Assembly (NCBI GenBank): GCA_947165725.1
Contig: CAMVBL010000030.1
Coordinates: 1-13,723 of the forward strand
Length of the DNA: 13,723 bases
Origin: an uncultured Caryophanales bacterium
GTDB taxonomy: Bacteria > Bacillota_I > Bacilli_A > RFN20 > CAG-826
Reading direction: 5' to 3'
This document shows, piece by piece, positions 1 to 7,053 of the stretch (the stretch's first letter is position 1; every line of letters begins with the position of its first letter). A program made the position numbers and the translations under genes. Under the pieces are notes generated by a model. That model saw nothing but the letters and a program-made list of their open reading frames with translations. It did no database searches and had not been told where the DNA came from.

Positions 1-950
1 GAAACACCTATTTATCTAAGAAAAGCGAACTATCATCTTTAACTTCTCAAATCGGTCAATTACCACCAGAAGATAGAAAAGCCTTTGGTGCGGCTTTAAC
101 CGAAGTGAGAGTGGCCATTACTTCTGCCATTGAAGAAAAGATGACTTATTTAAAAAATAAGGAATTAGAAGAAAAGTTAGAAAAAGAACAAATCGATATC
201 TCTTTACCAGGTATCTCTTTTGAACCAGGTGGTAGAGATCCATTCTATGTCATTCAAGATGAAATGATTGAAATCTTCTTAGGCATGGGCTTTGAAGTAG
301 TGGATGGTCCAGAAGTGGAAAAAGATTTATATAACTTTGAACTTTTAAACATTCCTAAAGATCACCCTGCAAGAGACATGCAAGACACCTTCTATATTAA
401 TGATAATGAGTTATTAAGAACTCATACTTCCCCAGTTCAAGCTAGAACCATGGAAGCTAAAAAAGGTGCACCTATTAGAATTATCTGCCCAGGTAAAACC
501 TATCGTAGAGACGATGATGATGCGACTCACTCACATCAATTTGCTCAAATCGAAGGTTTAGTTATCGATAAGGGTATTAATATTGGTCACTTAAAAGCGA
601 CCTTAGAATTATTCGCTAAAAAGATGTTTGGCGAAAAACGTGAAATTAGATTAAGAAGTTCTTACTTCCCATTCACTGAACCAAGTGTGGAAGTTGATAT
701 CACTTGTGCCAACTGTGGTGGTAAGGGCTGCAATATGTGTAAAGGTACTGGCTATATTGAAATCTTAGGTGCTGGTATGGTTCATCCAAACGTTTTAAAG
801 ATGAATGGCTATGACCCTGAAGAATATAGTGGCTTTGCCTTTGGTGTGGGTATTGACCGTATGGCCGTGCTCCGCTATGGCATTGATGATATTAGAAAAC
901 TTTACACAAACGATGTCAGATTCTTGAAGCAATTCAAGAAAATGAGCTAA
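1..950 (+). CDS. pheS: Phenylalanyl-tRNA synthetase alpha subunit, 5'-truncated by the window
   Basis: This is the catalytic alpha subunit of the (alpha-beta)2 enzyme that charges tRNA-Phe in the cytoplasm. The reading frame is open from base 3 and gives 315 visible residues. With bacterial PheS at about 340-350 residues, roughly 30 N-terminal residues lie outside the window. The GTG at 105 is internal: the frame upstream reads [13 protein letters not shown] and [14 protein letters not shown], typical of the PheS N-terminal arm. Class II motifs are visible: [14 protein letters not shown], then [14 protein letters not shown] (motif 2), then [17 protein letters not shown] (motif 3). A four-cysteine insert (CANCGGKGC followed by NMCKGTG) occurs in many PheS proteins of Bacillota. 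It ends in tandem TAA TAA, 18 bases before pheT, so the two subunits are co-transcribed. Confidence 0.98.
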   Translation, partial: NTYLSKKSELSSLTSQIGQLPPEDRKAFGAALTEVRVAITSAIEEKMTYLKNKELEEKLEKEQIDISLPGISFEPGGRDPFYVIQDEMIEIFLGMGFEVVDGPEVEKDLYNFELLNIPKDHPARDMQDTFYINDNELLRTHTSPVQARTMEAKKGAPIRIICPGKTYRRDDDDATHSHQFAQIEGLVIDKGINIGHLKATLELFAKKMFGEKREIRLRSSYFPFTEPSVEVDITCANCGGKGCNMCKGTGYIEILGAGMVHPNVLKMNGYDPEEYSGFAFGVGIDRMAVLRYGIDDIRKLYTNDVRFLKQFKKMS

Positions 951-968
951 TAATGGGAGGAATTAAGT

Positions 969-3368
969 ATGTTAGTCAGTTTAAAAAACATTAGTCAATA
1001 TGTCTCATTAGAAGGCTTAACCCCAGAAGATATCGCTAATAAGTTAACTTTCGCTGGTGTGGAAGTGGAAGAAATCTCCCGTTTAGCCAGTGGCACAAAC
1101 TTAGTTATTGGTGAAGTTAAAGAATGTGTGGCGCATCCAAATAGTGACCATCTTCACGTCTTACAAGTTGACTTAGGTGAAAAATATGGAACCACCCAAA
1201 TTGTCTGTGGTGCCCCTAACGCCCGCGCAGGATTAAAAGTTATTGTTGCGCGTGTAGGTGCTAAACTCCCACAAATCGAAATTAAAGATGGCATGATCCG
1301 CGGCGAAGCAAGTCATGGTATGTGCTGTTCTTTACTCGAGCTTGGTGTAGACGGCAAATACTTATCTGATTATCAAAAAGCCGGTATTGAAGAATTACCA
1401 AGTGACGCTCCAGTGGGTGAAGAAAATGTCTTAGGTTATTTAGGCTTAGATGATGTCGTCTTAAACTTATCAGTTTTAGCCAATCGTCCAGACTTATTAA
1501 GTGTCTTTAATGTCGCCCGTGAAATTGGTGCGTTATATGAACGTAAAGTGAACTTACCAGAAGTCAAAGCTAAAGAAGACTTCAAAACCAAATTAGTAGT
1601 GGGCTCTAAAACAAAAAGATGTACCCAATTCTCTGGTAAAGAGATTAAAGGAATCGTTACAAAGCCTTCTCCAAAATGGATGAGTGATTATCTCATGGCG
1701 ATGGGTGTTCGTAGCATTAACAATATCGTTGATATTGGTAACTATGTCATGCTCATGACTGGTCAACCATTACATATGTATGACGCTGATAAATTAGCGA
1801 AAGCGGAATTATACGCGCAAGATGATTATGATGGTGACTTCGTCGCGCTTGATGAAAAGACCTATAAAGTCATTCCAGGAGATATCGTTATCTGCTGTAA
1901 CAATAAACCAATGTGTTTAGGTGGCGTGATGGGCTCATTAGAATGCGCGGTGGATGAAAACACTAAGAACATCTACATCGAAGCGGCTTCTTTTGATGGA
2001 GCTTCTATCCGTCATACATCTAATAGACTTGGTTTAAGTAGTGAATCTTCTCAAAGATTCGTGAAAGGCACAAATCATTTCCAAAGTGAATTTGTTCTTA
2101 ACTATGCTGCTAGCTTAATTAATGAATTATGTGACGCTAAAGAAAATAGTAATAACGTCCATTATCAAAGTGAAAAGCCAAGAGAAGATAGAATCAAAAC
2201 TTCTGTTAAGAAGATTAATGATCGTTTAGGTACAGAATTCAGCAAGGATGAAATCGCTAATGTCTTAACAAGACTTAACTTCAAACTTGAATTTATTAAC
2301 GATAATGAATTCTACGCCGAAGTGCCTTTATATAGACTTGATGTCACTTGTGACGCTGATTTAAGTGAAGAAGTCATTAGACTTTTAGGTTTAGAACATG
2401 TGAAATCTATCTTACCATGCTTAGACACTAAAGTCGGTATGCTCTCCTTAAAACAAAAACGTTTAAAGAACATTCGTAGCTATCTCCTTTCTCAAGGATT
2501 AGATGAATGTTTAACATATTCTCTTGTTTCTAAAAAGAAACAAAATGACTTCAATTTATTAAATAACGAAGAACATTATGTCATCCTTAATCCATTAACC
2601 GATGAAAGAGAAGTGTTCAGAACTCATATTCTAGCCTCCTTATTAGGCGCAGCCTCATATAACGTTGCTAGACAAAATAAAAACCTCGCTTTATTTGAAA
2701 CAAGCAACATGATTTCAAAACAAAGTAGAAGTGAACACCTCGCCATCGTTTTAGTGGGTCAAGATGCTAGACAAGGTCTATTAGTTAAAGAAAACTTCAA
2801 TTTCTTCCATATGAAAGGTCTTGTTGAAGGACTATTTACAATCCTAGGCATTGAACCAACTCGTTATAGATTTGATAGATTCGTTGACGCTAATCACGAA
2901 CTCCATCCAGGTAAAGCCGCGAACATCATCTTCCAAAATAAGAAGATTGGTGTTTTAGGTGAACTCCATCCAAATCAAATTGAAAAATATGATTTAGGTA
3001 AGACCAACGCTGTGGTTTTAGAAATGGATCTTGAAGCTTTATTAGACGCGAAAGTTAGTGAAACTAAAATGGCCCCAATCTCTAAATTCCCAAGTGTTTC
3101 TAGAGACTTAGCCTTTGTATTGGATGCTAAGATTGCCGCTGGTGACCTAATTAGAGCGGTCAAGAAAGTTGGTGGCTCTTATGTTGTTGGCTGTGAGGTC
3201 TTCGATATTTATCAAGGTGCTAATATCGCTGAAGGTAAAAAGTCCATGGCTATCTCTGTAACATATCGTAAAGAAGATGGCACATTAACCGAAAAAGAAG
3301 TTAGTGACGCTGAAGAAAAGATTAAGTTCGAATTATCACGTAACTTCAAAGCGGAGATCCGTAGTTAA
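969..3368 (+). CDS. pheT: Phenylalanyl-tRNA synthetase beta subunit
   Basis: This is the beta subunit of PheRS, which supplies tRNA binding and editing of mischarged Tyr-tRNA-Phe. At 799 residues it matches the usual full bacterial length of about 800. From the N terminus one sees the core start MLVSLKNISQYVSLEGL, the OB-fold tRNA-binding domain (about 40-155, including HPNSDHLHVLQVDLG), the B3/B4 editing domain (about 210-385, with MGVRSINNIVDIGNYVM), the B5 domain (about 405-475), the catalytic-like core, and the C-terminal ferredoxin-fold anticodon-binding domain (about 707-799, beginning near KFPSVSRDLAFVLD). The ATG at 969 has a good Shine-Dalgarno site (GGGAGG at 955-960). Its TAA overlaps the ATG of the next gene by one base (TAATG), which implies translational coupling. 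Confidence 0.98.
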   Translation: MLVSLKNISQYVSLEGLTPEDIANKLTFAGVEVEEISRLASGTNLVIGEVKECVAHPNSDHLHVLQVDLGEKYGTTQIVCGAPNARAGLKVIVARVGAKLPQIEIKDGMIRGEASHGMCCSLLELGVDGKYLSDYQKAGIEELPSDAPVGEENVLGYLGLDDVVLNLSVLANRPDLLSVFNVAREIGALYERKVNLPEVKAKEDFKTKLVVGSKTKRCTQFSGKEIKGIVTKPSPKWMSDYLMAMGVRSINNIVDIGNYVMLMTGQPLHMYDADKLAKAELYAQDDYDGDFVALDEKTYKVIPGDIVICCNNKPMCLGGVMGSLECAVDENTKNIYIEAASFDGASIRHTSNRLGLSSESSQRFVKGTNHFQSEFVLNYAASLINELCDAKENSNNVHYQSEKPREDRIKTSVKKINDRLGTEFSKDEIANVLTRLNFKLEFINDNEFYAEVPLYRLDVTCDADLSEEVIRLLGLEHVKSILPCLDTKVGMLSLKQKRLKNIRSYLLSQGLDECLTYSLVSKKKQNDFNLLNNEEHYVILNPLTDEREVFRTHILASLLGAASYNVARQNKNLALFETSNMISKQSRSEHLAIVLVGQDARQGLLVKENFNFFHMKGLVEGLFTILGIEPTRYRFDRFVDANHELHPGKAANIIFQNKKIGVLGELHPNQIEKYDLGKTNAVVLEMDLEALLDAKVSETKMAPISKFPSVSRDLAFVLDAKIAAGDLIRAVKKVGGSYVVGCEVFDIYQGANIAEGKKSMAISVTYRKEDGTLTEKEVSDAEEKIKFELSRNFKAEIRS

Positions 3369-3868
3369 TGAAATTAAATCGTGCCACATTACCAGAACAA
3401 AAAGCGCAAACTTTCACTGAAGAGCTAGATTTTAGCAAGCATACTTTTGATGAAAATCACGTTAAAAGAATTGAGTCGTGCAGTGTGACAGTCGTGGCCA
3501 CTGAATTTGGTGATGTCTTACAGTGCGTCATCTCTGGCAAGGCTCATGTTGTGGCTTCTTGCTCATATACACTTGATGATGTTCCACTTGATGTGAACTT
3601 CAAAGATAGCTTCTATTTCACTGATTCAAAAGATGATGAAGCAGAAGATTGTTACTATGAACCAAATGTGGAAATCGATTTAGATCCACATATCATCGCT
3701 CTTATCTTAGCCGAAGTTCCACATAATATCGTTAAAAGTGGGGCGACTCTCCCAAAAAGTGGTAATGGCTATCGTGTTCTGAGTGAAGATGACTTCATCA
3801 AAGAAAAATCTCACAAAGGAAATAGCGCTTTTGATATCTTAGATACGATCAATTTTGACGATAAGTAA
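3368..3868 (+). CDS. yceD: DUF177 / YceD family protein, probable large-subunit ribosome-associated factor
   Basis: This 166-residue acidic protein has the layout of the DUF177 (YceD/YlbN) family. Members are linked to 23S rRNA accumulation and usually sit next to rpmF (L32). Seen here: a beta-rich N-terminal half, a degenerate Cys motif (C65 in VASCSYTL, where the family usually has CxRC), and the diagnostic EIDLDPHIIALILAEVPHN segment at 102-120. The usual C-terminal cysteine cluster is replaced by KSGATLPKSGNGYRVLSEDD, so a metal site of the classical type is probably absent. ATG 3368 overlaps the pheT stop by one base and is served by GGAGAT at 3353-3358 inside pheT. No rpmF follows; a terminator does. 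Family membership is fairly sure, biochemical function is not. Confidence 0.82.
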   Translation: MKLNRATLPEQKAQTFTEELDFSKHTFDENHVKRIESCSVTVVATEFGDVLQCVISGKAHVVASCSYTLDDVPLDVNFKDSFYFTDSKDDEAEDCYYEPNVEIDLDPHIIALILAEVPHNIVKSGATLPKSGNGYRVLSEDDFIKEKSHKGNSAFDILDTINFDDK

Positions 3869-3897
3869 ATATATAACTTCATAGAAGTTAAAGTAAC

Positions 3898-3927
3898 AAT
3901 CCCACCCCAAAAGTGGGATTTTTCTTT
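3898..3927 (+). terminator. Intrinsic terminator of the pheS-pheT-yceD operon
   Basis: AATCCCAC (3898-3905) pairs perfectly with GTGGGATT (3913-3920) around a seven-base loop, followed by a T-rich tract ending near 3927. A second perfect hairpin just upstream, TAACTTC ATA GAAGTTA (3874-3890), lies directly after the yceD stop and may protect the 3' end. The terminator separates the synthetase operon from the division operon. Confidence 0.9.
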
Positions 3928-3952
3928 ATCTAAATATTTCTTTAAATATATA

Positions 3953-3981
3953 TTGCAAATCGCAAAATTAGGTGTGATAAT
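3953..3981 (+). promoter_or_regulatory. Promoter of the mraZ operon
   Basis: TTGCAA (3953-3958) and GATAAT (3976-3981) are separated by exactly 17 bases. The -10 carries an upstream TG (TGTGATAAT), an extended -10. Transcription would begin near 3988, just before the MraZ boxes. The -10 is also enclosed by the inverted repeat GGTGT (3971-3975) / ACACC (3986-3990), which could be a further operator or chance. Confidence 0.75.
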
Positions 3982-3990
3982 ATAGACACC

Positions 3991-4018
3991 AGTGGTAGCA
4001 CAGTGGGAGAAAGTGGGA
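3991..4018 (+). promoter_or_regulatory. MraZ operator: three direct AGTGG boxes
   Basis: AGTGGTA (3991), AGTGGGA (4002) and AGTGGGA (4012) repeat at 11- and 10-base steps, one helical turn, so they lie on one face of the DNA. MraZ binds direct repeats of this type (GTGGG in Gram-negatives, AAAGTG-like in Mollicutes) ahead of its own gene. The boxes lie downstream of the -10, and the last one contains the only candidate Shine-Dalgarno bases (GGGA, 4015-4018). Operator and ribosome-binding site therefore overlap. Autoregulation is inferred from the family. Confidence 0.85.
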
Positions 4019-4022
4019 AATA

Positions 4023-4454
4023 ATGTATTTCGGAAGTTTTGTCCATAACTTAGATGAAAAAGGCCGTTTAATGATTCCTCGTAAAATGAGAGAAGAATTA
4101 GGCTATAAGGTCTACATTATGAAAGGCTTTGATGGTTCACTCTCTTTGTATAACGAAGAAAGATACCTCGAACTCGTTAAAGAATTTTCAAGACTTTCCT
4201 TTAATCAACAAAAAGTCCGTGACTATCTCCGTATCCAATTTGCCAGCACTTACGAAATGGAAGTCGACAAATTAGGTAGAGTGCAATTACCAACTGCCTT
4301 ACTCAACAAGTACAATATCTCCAAGGAAGTCATCGTCCTCGGTATTGGTGACCATATCGAAGTTTGGGATAAAGCCAAATATATCGAATACGAAGAAAGC
4401 GTGAAAGATTCATTCGAATCTATCGCTGAAGATATTGATGCTAAGAGGGACTAA
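4023..4454 (+). CDS. mraZ: MraZ, transcriptional regulator of the division cluster
   Basis: This is a DNA-binding protein that controls transcription of its own division-gene operon. Its 143 residues are the typical family length. It consists of two AbrB/MraZ half-domains, each with the DxxGR signature: DEKGRLMIPRKMREELG (11-27) and DKLGRVQLPTALLNKY (82-97). These assemble in the family into an octameric or dodecameric ring that reads several direct repeats. The ATG at 4023 starts the conserved MYFGSFVHNLDEKGR. The ribosome-binding site is weak and embedded in the third operator box. rsmH begins one base after the stop, the order conserved across bacteria. Confidence 0.97.
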   Translation: MYFGSFVHNLDEKGRLMIPRKMREELGYKVYIMKGFDGSLSLYNEERYLELVKEFSRLSFNQQKVRDYLRIQFASTYEMEVDKLGRVQLPTALLNKYNISKEVIVLGIGDHIEVWDKAKYIEYEESVKDSFESIAEDIDAKRD

Positions 4455-4455
4455 T

Positions 4456-5400
4456 ATGGATGAACATATTCCCGTCCTTCTTAACGAAGTTATAACCGGT
4501 CTAAACATCAAATCATCTGGCACATACGTTGATCTCACTGTCGGAAGAGGTGGCCATAGTAGTGAAATATTGGCTCGCTTAAAAGAAGGTCATCTCATCT
4601 GTGTCGATCAAGATGAGGAAGCTATCGTCGCTTCCCAAGCCAGATTATCTAAAATCTCAAATAACTTTGAGATAGTGAGAAGTAACTTTTCTCACTTAGA
4701 AGAAATTCTAAAAGATAAAAATATTGATGAAGTTGATGGCATTTTAATGGACCTCGGTGTTTCTTCTCCGCAATTTGATAAAGGAGAAAGAGGATTCTCT
4801 TATAAAGAAGACGCCCGTCTGGACATGAGAATGGATCAAAGACAAGATCTTACCGCTTATAACATCATTAACACTTATTCATTAGAAGATTTAACAAAAA
4901 TCTTCCAGATATATGGAGAAGAGAAATATTCCTTCTCAATCGCTAAAAACATCATTAAAGCTCGTGAGAGTGCTCCTATTGAAACCACCTTCCAATTAGT
5001 GGACATCATCAAAAGAAGCAAACCAATGAAAGAGCTTAAGAAAGTGGGTCATCCCGCAAAACAAGTCTTCCAAGCATTAAGAATCGCCGTCAATGACGAA
5101 CTCAATGTCTTAGAAAAAGCCTTAAAGGCAGCCTTAAAACATTTAAAACCAGGTGGAAGATTGGCCGTTATTACCTTCCACAGTGGTGAAGATAGAATTG
5201 TTAAAAACATCTTCAAAGATGCGGCCATCAGCGTTGGTAACAGATTTGACGGTCCAATGCTTGAACAAGAAAAGGATTACATCCTTATTAATCACAAACC
5301 GATTACCGCTAGCGAGAGTGAATTACAGTTTAATCACCGTAGCGCTAGTGCAAAACTAAGGATTATTGCAAGAAAAGAAAGGGGGCAACAATCATGGTAA
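4456..5400 (+). CDS. rsmH: 16S rRNA (cytosine1402-N4)-methyltransferase
   Basis: RsmH (MraW) uses S-adenosylmethionine to methylate N4 of C1402 in the decoding centre of 16S rRNA. The 314-residue length fits the family (about 310). Visible motifs are the start MDEHIPVLLNEVITGL, the SAM-binding loop VDLTVGRGGHSSEIL (25-39), DLGVSSPQFDKGERGFSY (99-116), RLDMRMD (121-127), and the C-terminal GHPAKQVFQALRIAVNDEL and RLAVITFHSGEDRIVK. In the last, the common FHSLEDR reads FHSGEDR. I chose ATG 4456 over the in-frame ATG at 4435, because AGAGGG (4444-4449) lies six bases before it and the family consensus begins there. It overlaps the next gene by seven bases. Confidence 0.97.
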   Translation: MDEHIPVLLNEVITGLNIKSSGTYVDLTVGRGGHSSEILARLKEGHLICVDQDEEAIVASQARLSKISNNFEIVRSNFSHLEEILKDKNIDEVDGILMDLGVSSPQFDKGERGFSYKEDARLDMRMDQRQDLTAYNIINTYSLEDLTKIFQIYGEEKYSFSIAKNIIKARESAPIETTFQLVDIIKRSKPMKELKKVGHPAKQVFQALRIAVNDELNVLEKALKAALKHLKPGGRLAVITFHSGEDRIVKNIFKDAAISVGNRFDGPMLEQEKDYILINHKPITASESELQFNHRSASAKLRIIARKERGQQSW

Positions 5401-5612
5401 TGAAAGACAAATTAGTCAAATTTCATCATAAGGGAATGTATTATCGTTTCCGTAAATTAGGAATCTGTTTTTTAGCAGCAGTATCTCTTGGAACCATCGT
5501 TGCTGTTCCAACCTACATCACCTTGCGTGAAATCACTGCTCAAGCCCAAAAAGCGGAAGCGGAAGAACCTGAGGTATTAGAAGAAGATAGTGTTGATCTA
5601 TCATCTTATTAA
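5394..5612 (+). CDS. Small single-pass membrane protein in the ftsL position
   Basis: This 72-residue protein has a basic N terminus (about 1-21, rich in Lys, His and Arg), one hydrophobic segment (about 22-42, ending in VAVPTYI) and a short acidic tail (about 53-68). The likely topology is cytoplasmic N terminus and outside C terminus. Its place between rsmH and ftsA is that of ftsL. It is much shorter than typical FtsL (about 100-120 residues) and has no visible leucine-zipper coiled coil. The segment KGMYYRFRKLGICFLAAVS faintly recalls KxYKxGKxW-type signal peptides, so a cleaved or anchored exported peptide is an alternative. ATG 5394 is favoured over ATG 5400 because the GGGGG at 5381-5385 is eight bases upstream. 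It overlaps rsmH, so translation is probably coupled. I do not recognise the family with certainty. Confidence 0.75.
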   Translation: MVMKDKLVKFHHKGMYYRFRKLGICFLAAVSLGTIVAVPTYITLREITAQAQKAEAEEPEVLEEDSVDLSSY

Positions 5613-5650
5613 TAAAAATTTCTCCTTATTTGTCCATTTCCTCATGGACT

Positions 5651-5688
5651 GAAGTCGTAAGTGACATTGCGGCTTCTTTTTTCTTTTT
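5651..5688 (+). terminator. Intrinsic terminator after the mraZ-rsmH-small membrane protein unit
   Basis: GAAGTCGTAA (5651-5660) pairs with TTGCGGCTTC (5667-5676) over ten positions, two of them G-U, around a GTGACA loop. It is followed by TTTTTT C TTTTT. A preceding hairpin, GTCCAT (5632-5637) / ATGGAC (5644-5649), stacks directly upstream. The terminator splits the division cluster between the ftsL position and ftsA. Confidence 0.88.
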
Positions 5689-5704
5689 AGTGGTTTTTTA
5701 GTAT

Positions 5705-5758
5705 TTAGTTAGTAGTTTTTAAGTGCAATAAAACTCAGAATAGCACTTTCTTAACTAA
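5705..5758 (+). other. Nested inverted repeat upstream of ftsA
   Basis: An outer arm TTAGTTA (5705-5711) / TAACTAA (5752-5758) encloses a perfect inner arm AAGTGC (5721-5726) / GCACTT (5743-5748) with a 16-base loop. It lies between the terminator and the candidate ftsA promoter, so it may be an operator or a distal part of the 3' UTR. The 5689-5824 stretch has no other gene that I can support. Confidence 0.5.
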
Positions 5759-5773
5759 TAAATAGTTAAATAG

Positions 5774-5802
5774 TTGTATATTAGTAAAAAGTCATTTAAA
5801 AT
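5774..5802 (+). promoter_or_regulatory. Candidate promoter for ftsA-ftsZ
   Basis: TTGTAT (5774-5779) and TAAAAT (5797-5802) are 17 bases apart. A promoter is needed here because a strong terminator lies upstream. The AT-rich context makes chance matches likely. If transcription starts near 5809, the only Shine-Dalgarno-like bases (AAGGTGA, 5804-5810) would be largely excluded from the mRNA. Confidence 0.45.
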
Positions 5803-5824
5803 AAGGTGAAATTGGTATTTTATT

Positions 5825-7039
5825 ATGGATAAACCTATTGCTGCTATAGAACTCGGAAGTAAAAAATTAAAATTAGTCGTCGGTTATGAGATAGACGGCC
5901 AAGTATATGTTTTATATACACTCACTAAACCTTATGGTAACTGCATTGAAGGTGGTAACTTTATTGACGCTAATAAAGTCGCTGAAACAATCGGCTCTAT
6001 TCGTGAGTTCACTGATCCTTCTGCTAAATTAAGACTTAACATCTCTGATGTCTTATTATGCTTACCTCCATATGGCTTAGGAATTTATCAAACTAGACAA
6101 GTGACAACCGTTGTTACCGAAGATAGCAAGATTAGTAACCTCGATATTAAAAATATTTATGCTTTGATTAGAAATAGTGCTTATCCATTGAATGATAAAG
6201 CTTTAGTGGATGTCGTTCCTGAAAGTTTCACTTTAGATCATGGACGTATATTTGCTCGCCCACCAATGGGTGAATCCAGTAGCACACTTACCGTGAGTGC
6301 GAAAGTTCAAACCTTACCAAGTGTCTTAGTGGATAATTATCAATCAGTCTTAATGAGTGGTGGGATGGTTTCTAGAAGAAACGTTATCGCTTCCTTAGCC
6401 GCCACTGAACTCATTAATTCTTATCCAAATATGCCACAGTCCTATATCCTTGTTGATATTGGCTCTTCTGTTACCACAGTATCCTTTATCGGTAATGGCG
6501 CTCTTTATGGCTCTACTTACTTTAACTGGGGTGGTGATAATATCACTGAAAAGATTATTGAAAGATTCAATATCAATGAAGCTGATGCCGAAAAATATAA
6601 GATTATGTATGGTATCGACTATAGTGAAATGAATTTCAAAGCCCCAATCTGCACAACGGAAGATGCAGAAGGCCAAGAAGTACATCATTATAATGATGAA
6701 TTAAATGAAATCATTAAAGGCGAACTTGAAACCTTTGTTGAACAATTAAACGAAGCGATTAATCAAATCGTCGCCACCCATGATAAATCTTATCGCAGTT
6801 TCCCAATGTTACTTGTTGGTGGTGGCGCTGAACTGAATGGTTTAGTGCAATATATCACTCCAAAAGTGATGTCAGAAACTGTGGAGGTTGTTAGACCTAA
6901 GACATTAGGGGCAAGAAATGCGACCTTCTTCAACTGTTTAGGCGCCATTCTTACTCAAAGTCGTTATCCAAACTTAAACGATGAATCTCACCCACGCGTT
7001 GGTGTCTTAACGCGTAATAATCCAAACCAAGTTAAATAG
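5825..7039 (+). CDS. ftsA: Cell division protein FtsA, actin-like membrane anchor of the Z ring
   Basis: FtsA is the actin-family ATPase that links FtsZ filaments to the membrane. The 404 residues are slightly short compared with about 420-440. Visible are phosphate-1 (IELGSKKLKLVVG, 8-20), the FtsA-specific SHS2/1C subdomain (about 82-165), phosphate-2 (VDIGSSVTTVSF, 210-221, where many FtsA have GGGT), WGGDNITEKII (235-245), and the adenosine motif LLVGGGAELNGL (329-340). After FNCLGAILTQSRY (369-381) only about 23 polar residues remain (ending NNPNQVK). I see no C-terminal amphipathic helix of the usual membrane-targeting kind. The start ATG has a poorly placed AAGGTGA, 14 bases upstream. 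ftsZ follows 14 bases after the stop, so the pair is one unit. It is the only gene here that ends in TAG. Confidence 0.93.
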   Translation: MDKPIAAIELGSKKLKLVVGYEIDGQVYVLYTLTKPYGNCIEGGNFIDANKVAETIGSIREFTDPSAKLRLNISDVLLCLPPYGLGIYQTRQVTTVVTEDSKISNLDIKNIYALIRNSAYPLNDKALVDVVPESFTLDHGRIFARPPMGESSSTLTVSAKVQTLPSVLVDNYQSVLMSGGMVSRRNVIASLAATELINSYPNMPQSYILVDIGSSVTTVSFIGNGALYGSTYFNWGGDNITEKIIERFNINEADAEKYKIMYGIDYSEMNFKAPICTTEDAEGQEVHHYNDELNEIIKGELETFVEQLNEAINQIVATHDKSYRSFPMLLVGGGAELNGLVQYITPKVMSETVEVVRPKTLGARNATFFNCLGAILTQSRYPNLNDESHPRVGVLTRNNPNQVK

Positions 7040-7053
7040 GAGGAGAGAACCTT

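Noticed and set aside
105..107. GTG at 105 as the pheS start
   Set aside because: The frame is open to base 3 and encodes recognisable PheS N-terminal sequence; the true start lies outside the window.
4435..4455. In-frame ATG at 4435 as the rsmH start
   Set aside because: It would overlap mraZ by 20 bases and add MMLRGTN ahead of the family's conserved MDEHIPVLLNE start, which has its own good ribosome-binding site.
5846..5863. FtsA phosphate-1 motif with Glu (IELGS) in place of Asp as a possible inactive ATPase
   Set aside because: E. coli FtsA also has Glu at this position (LEIGT), so it is normal for the family.
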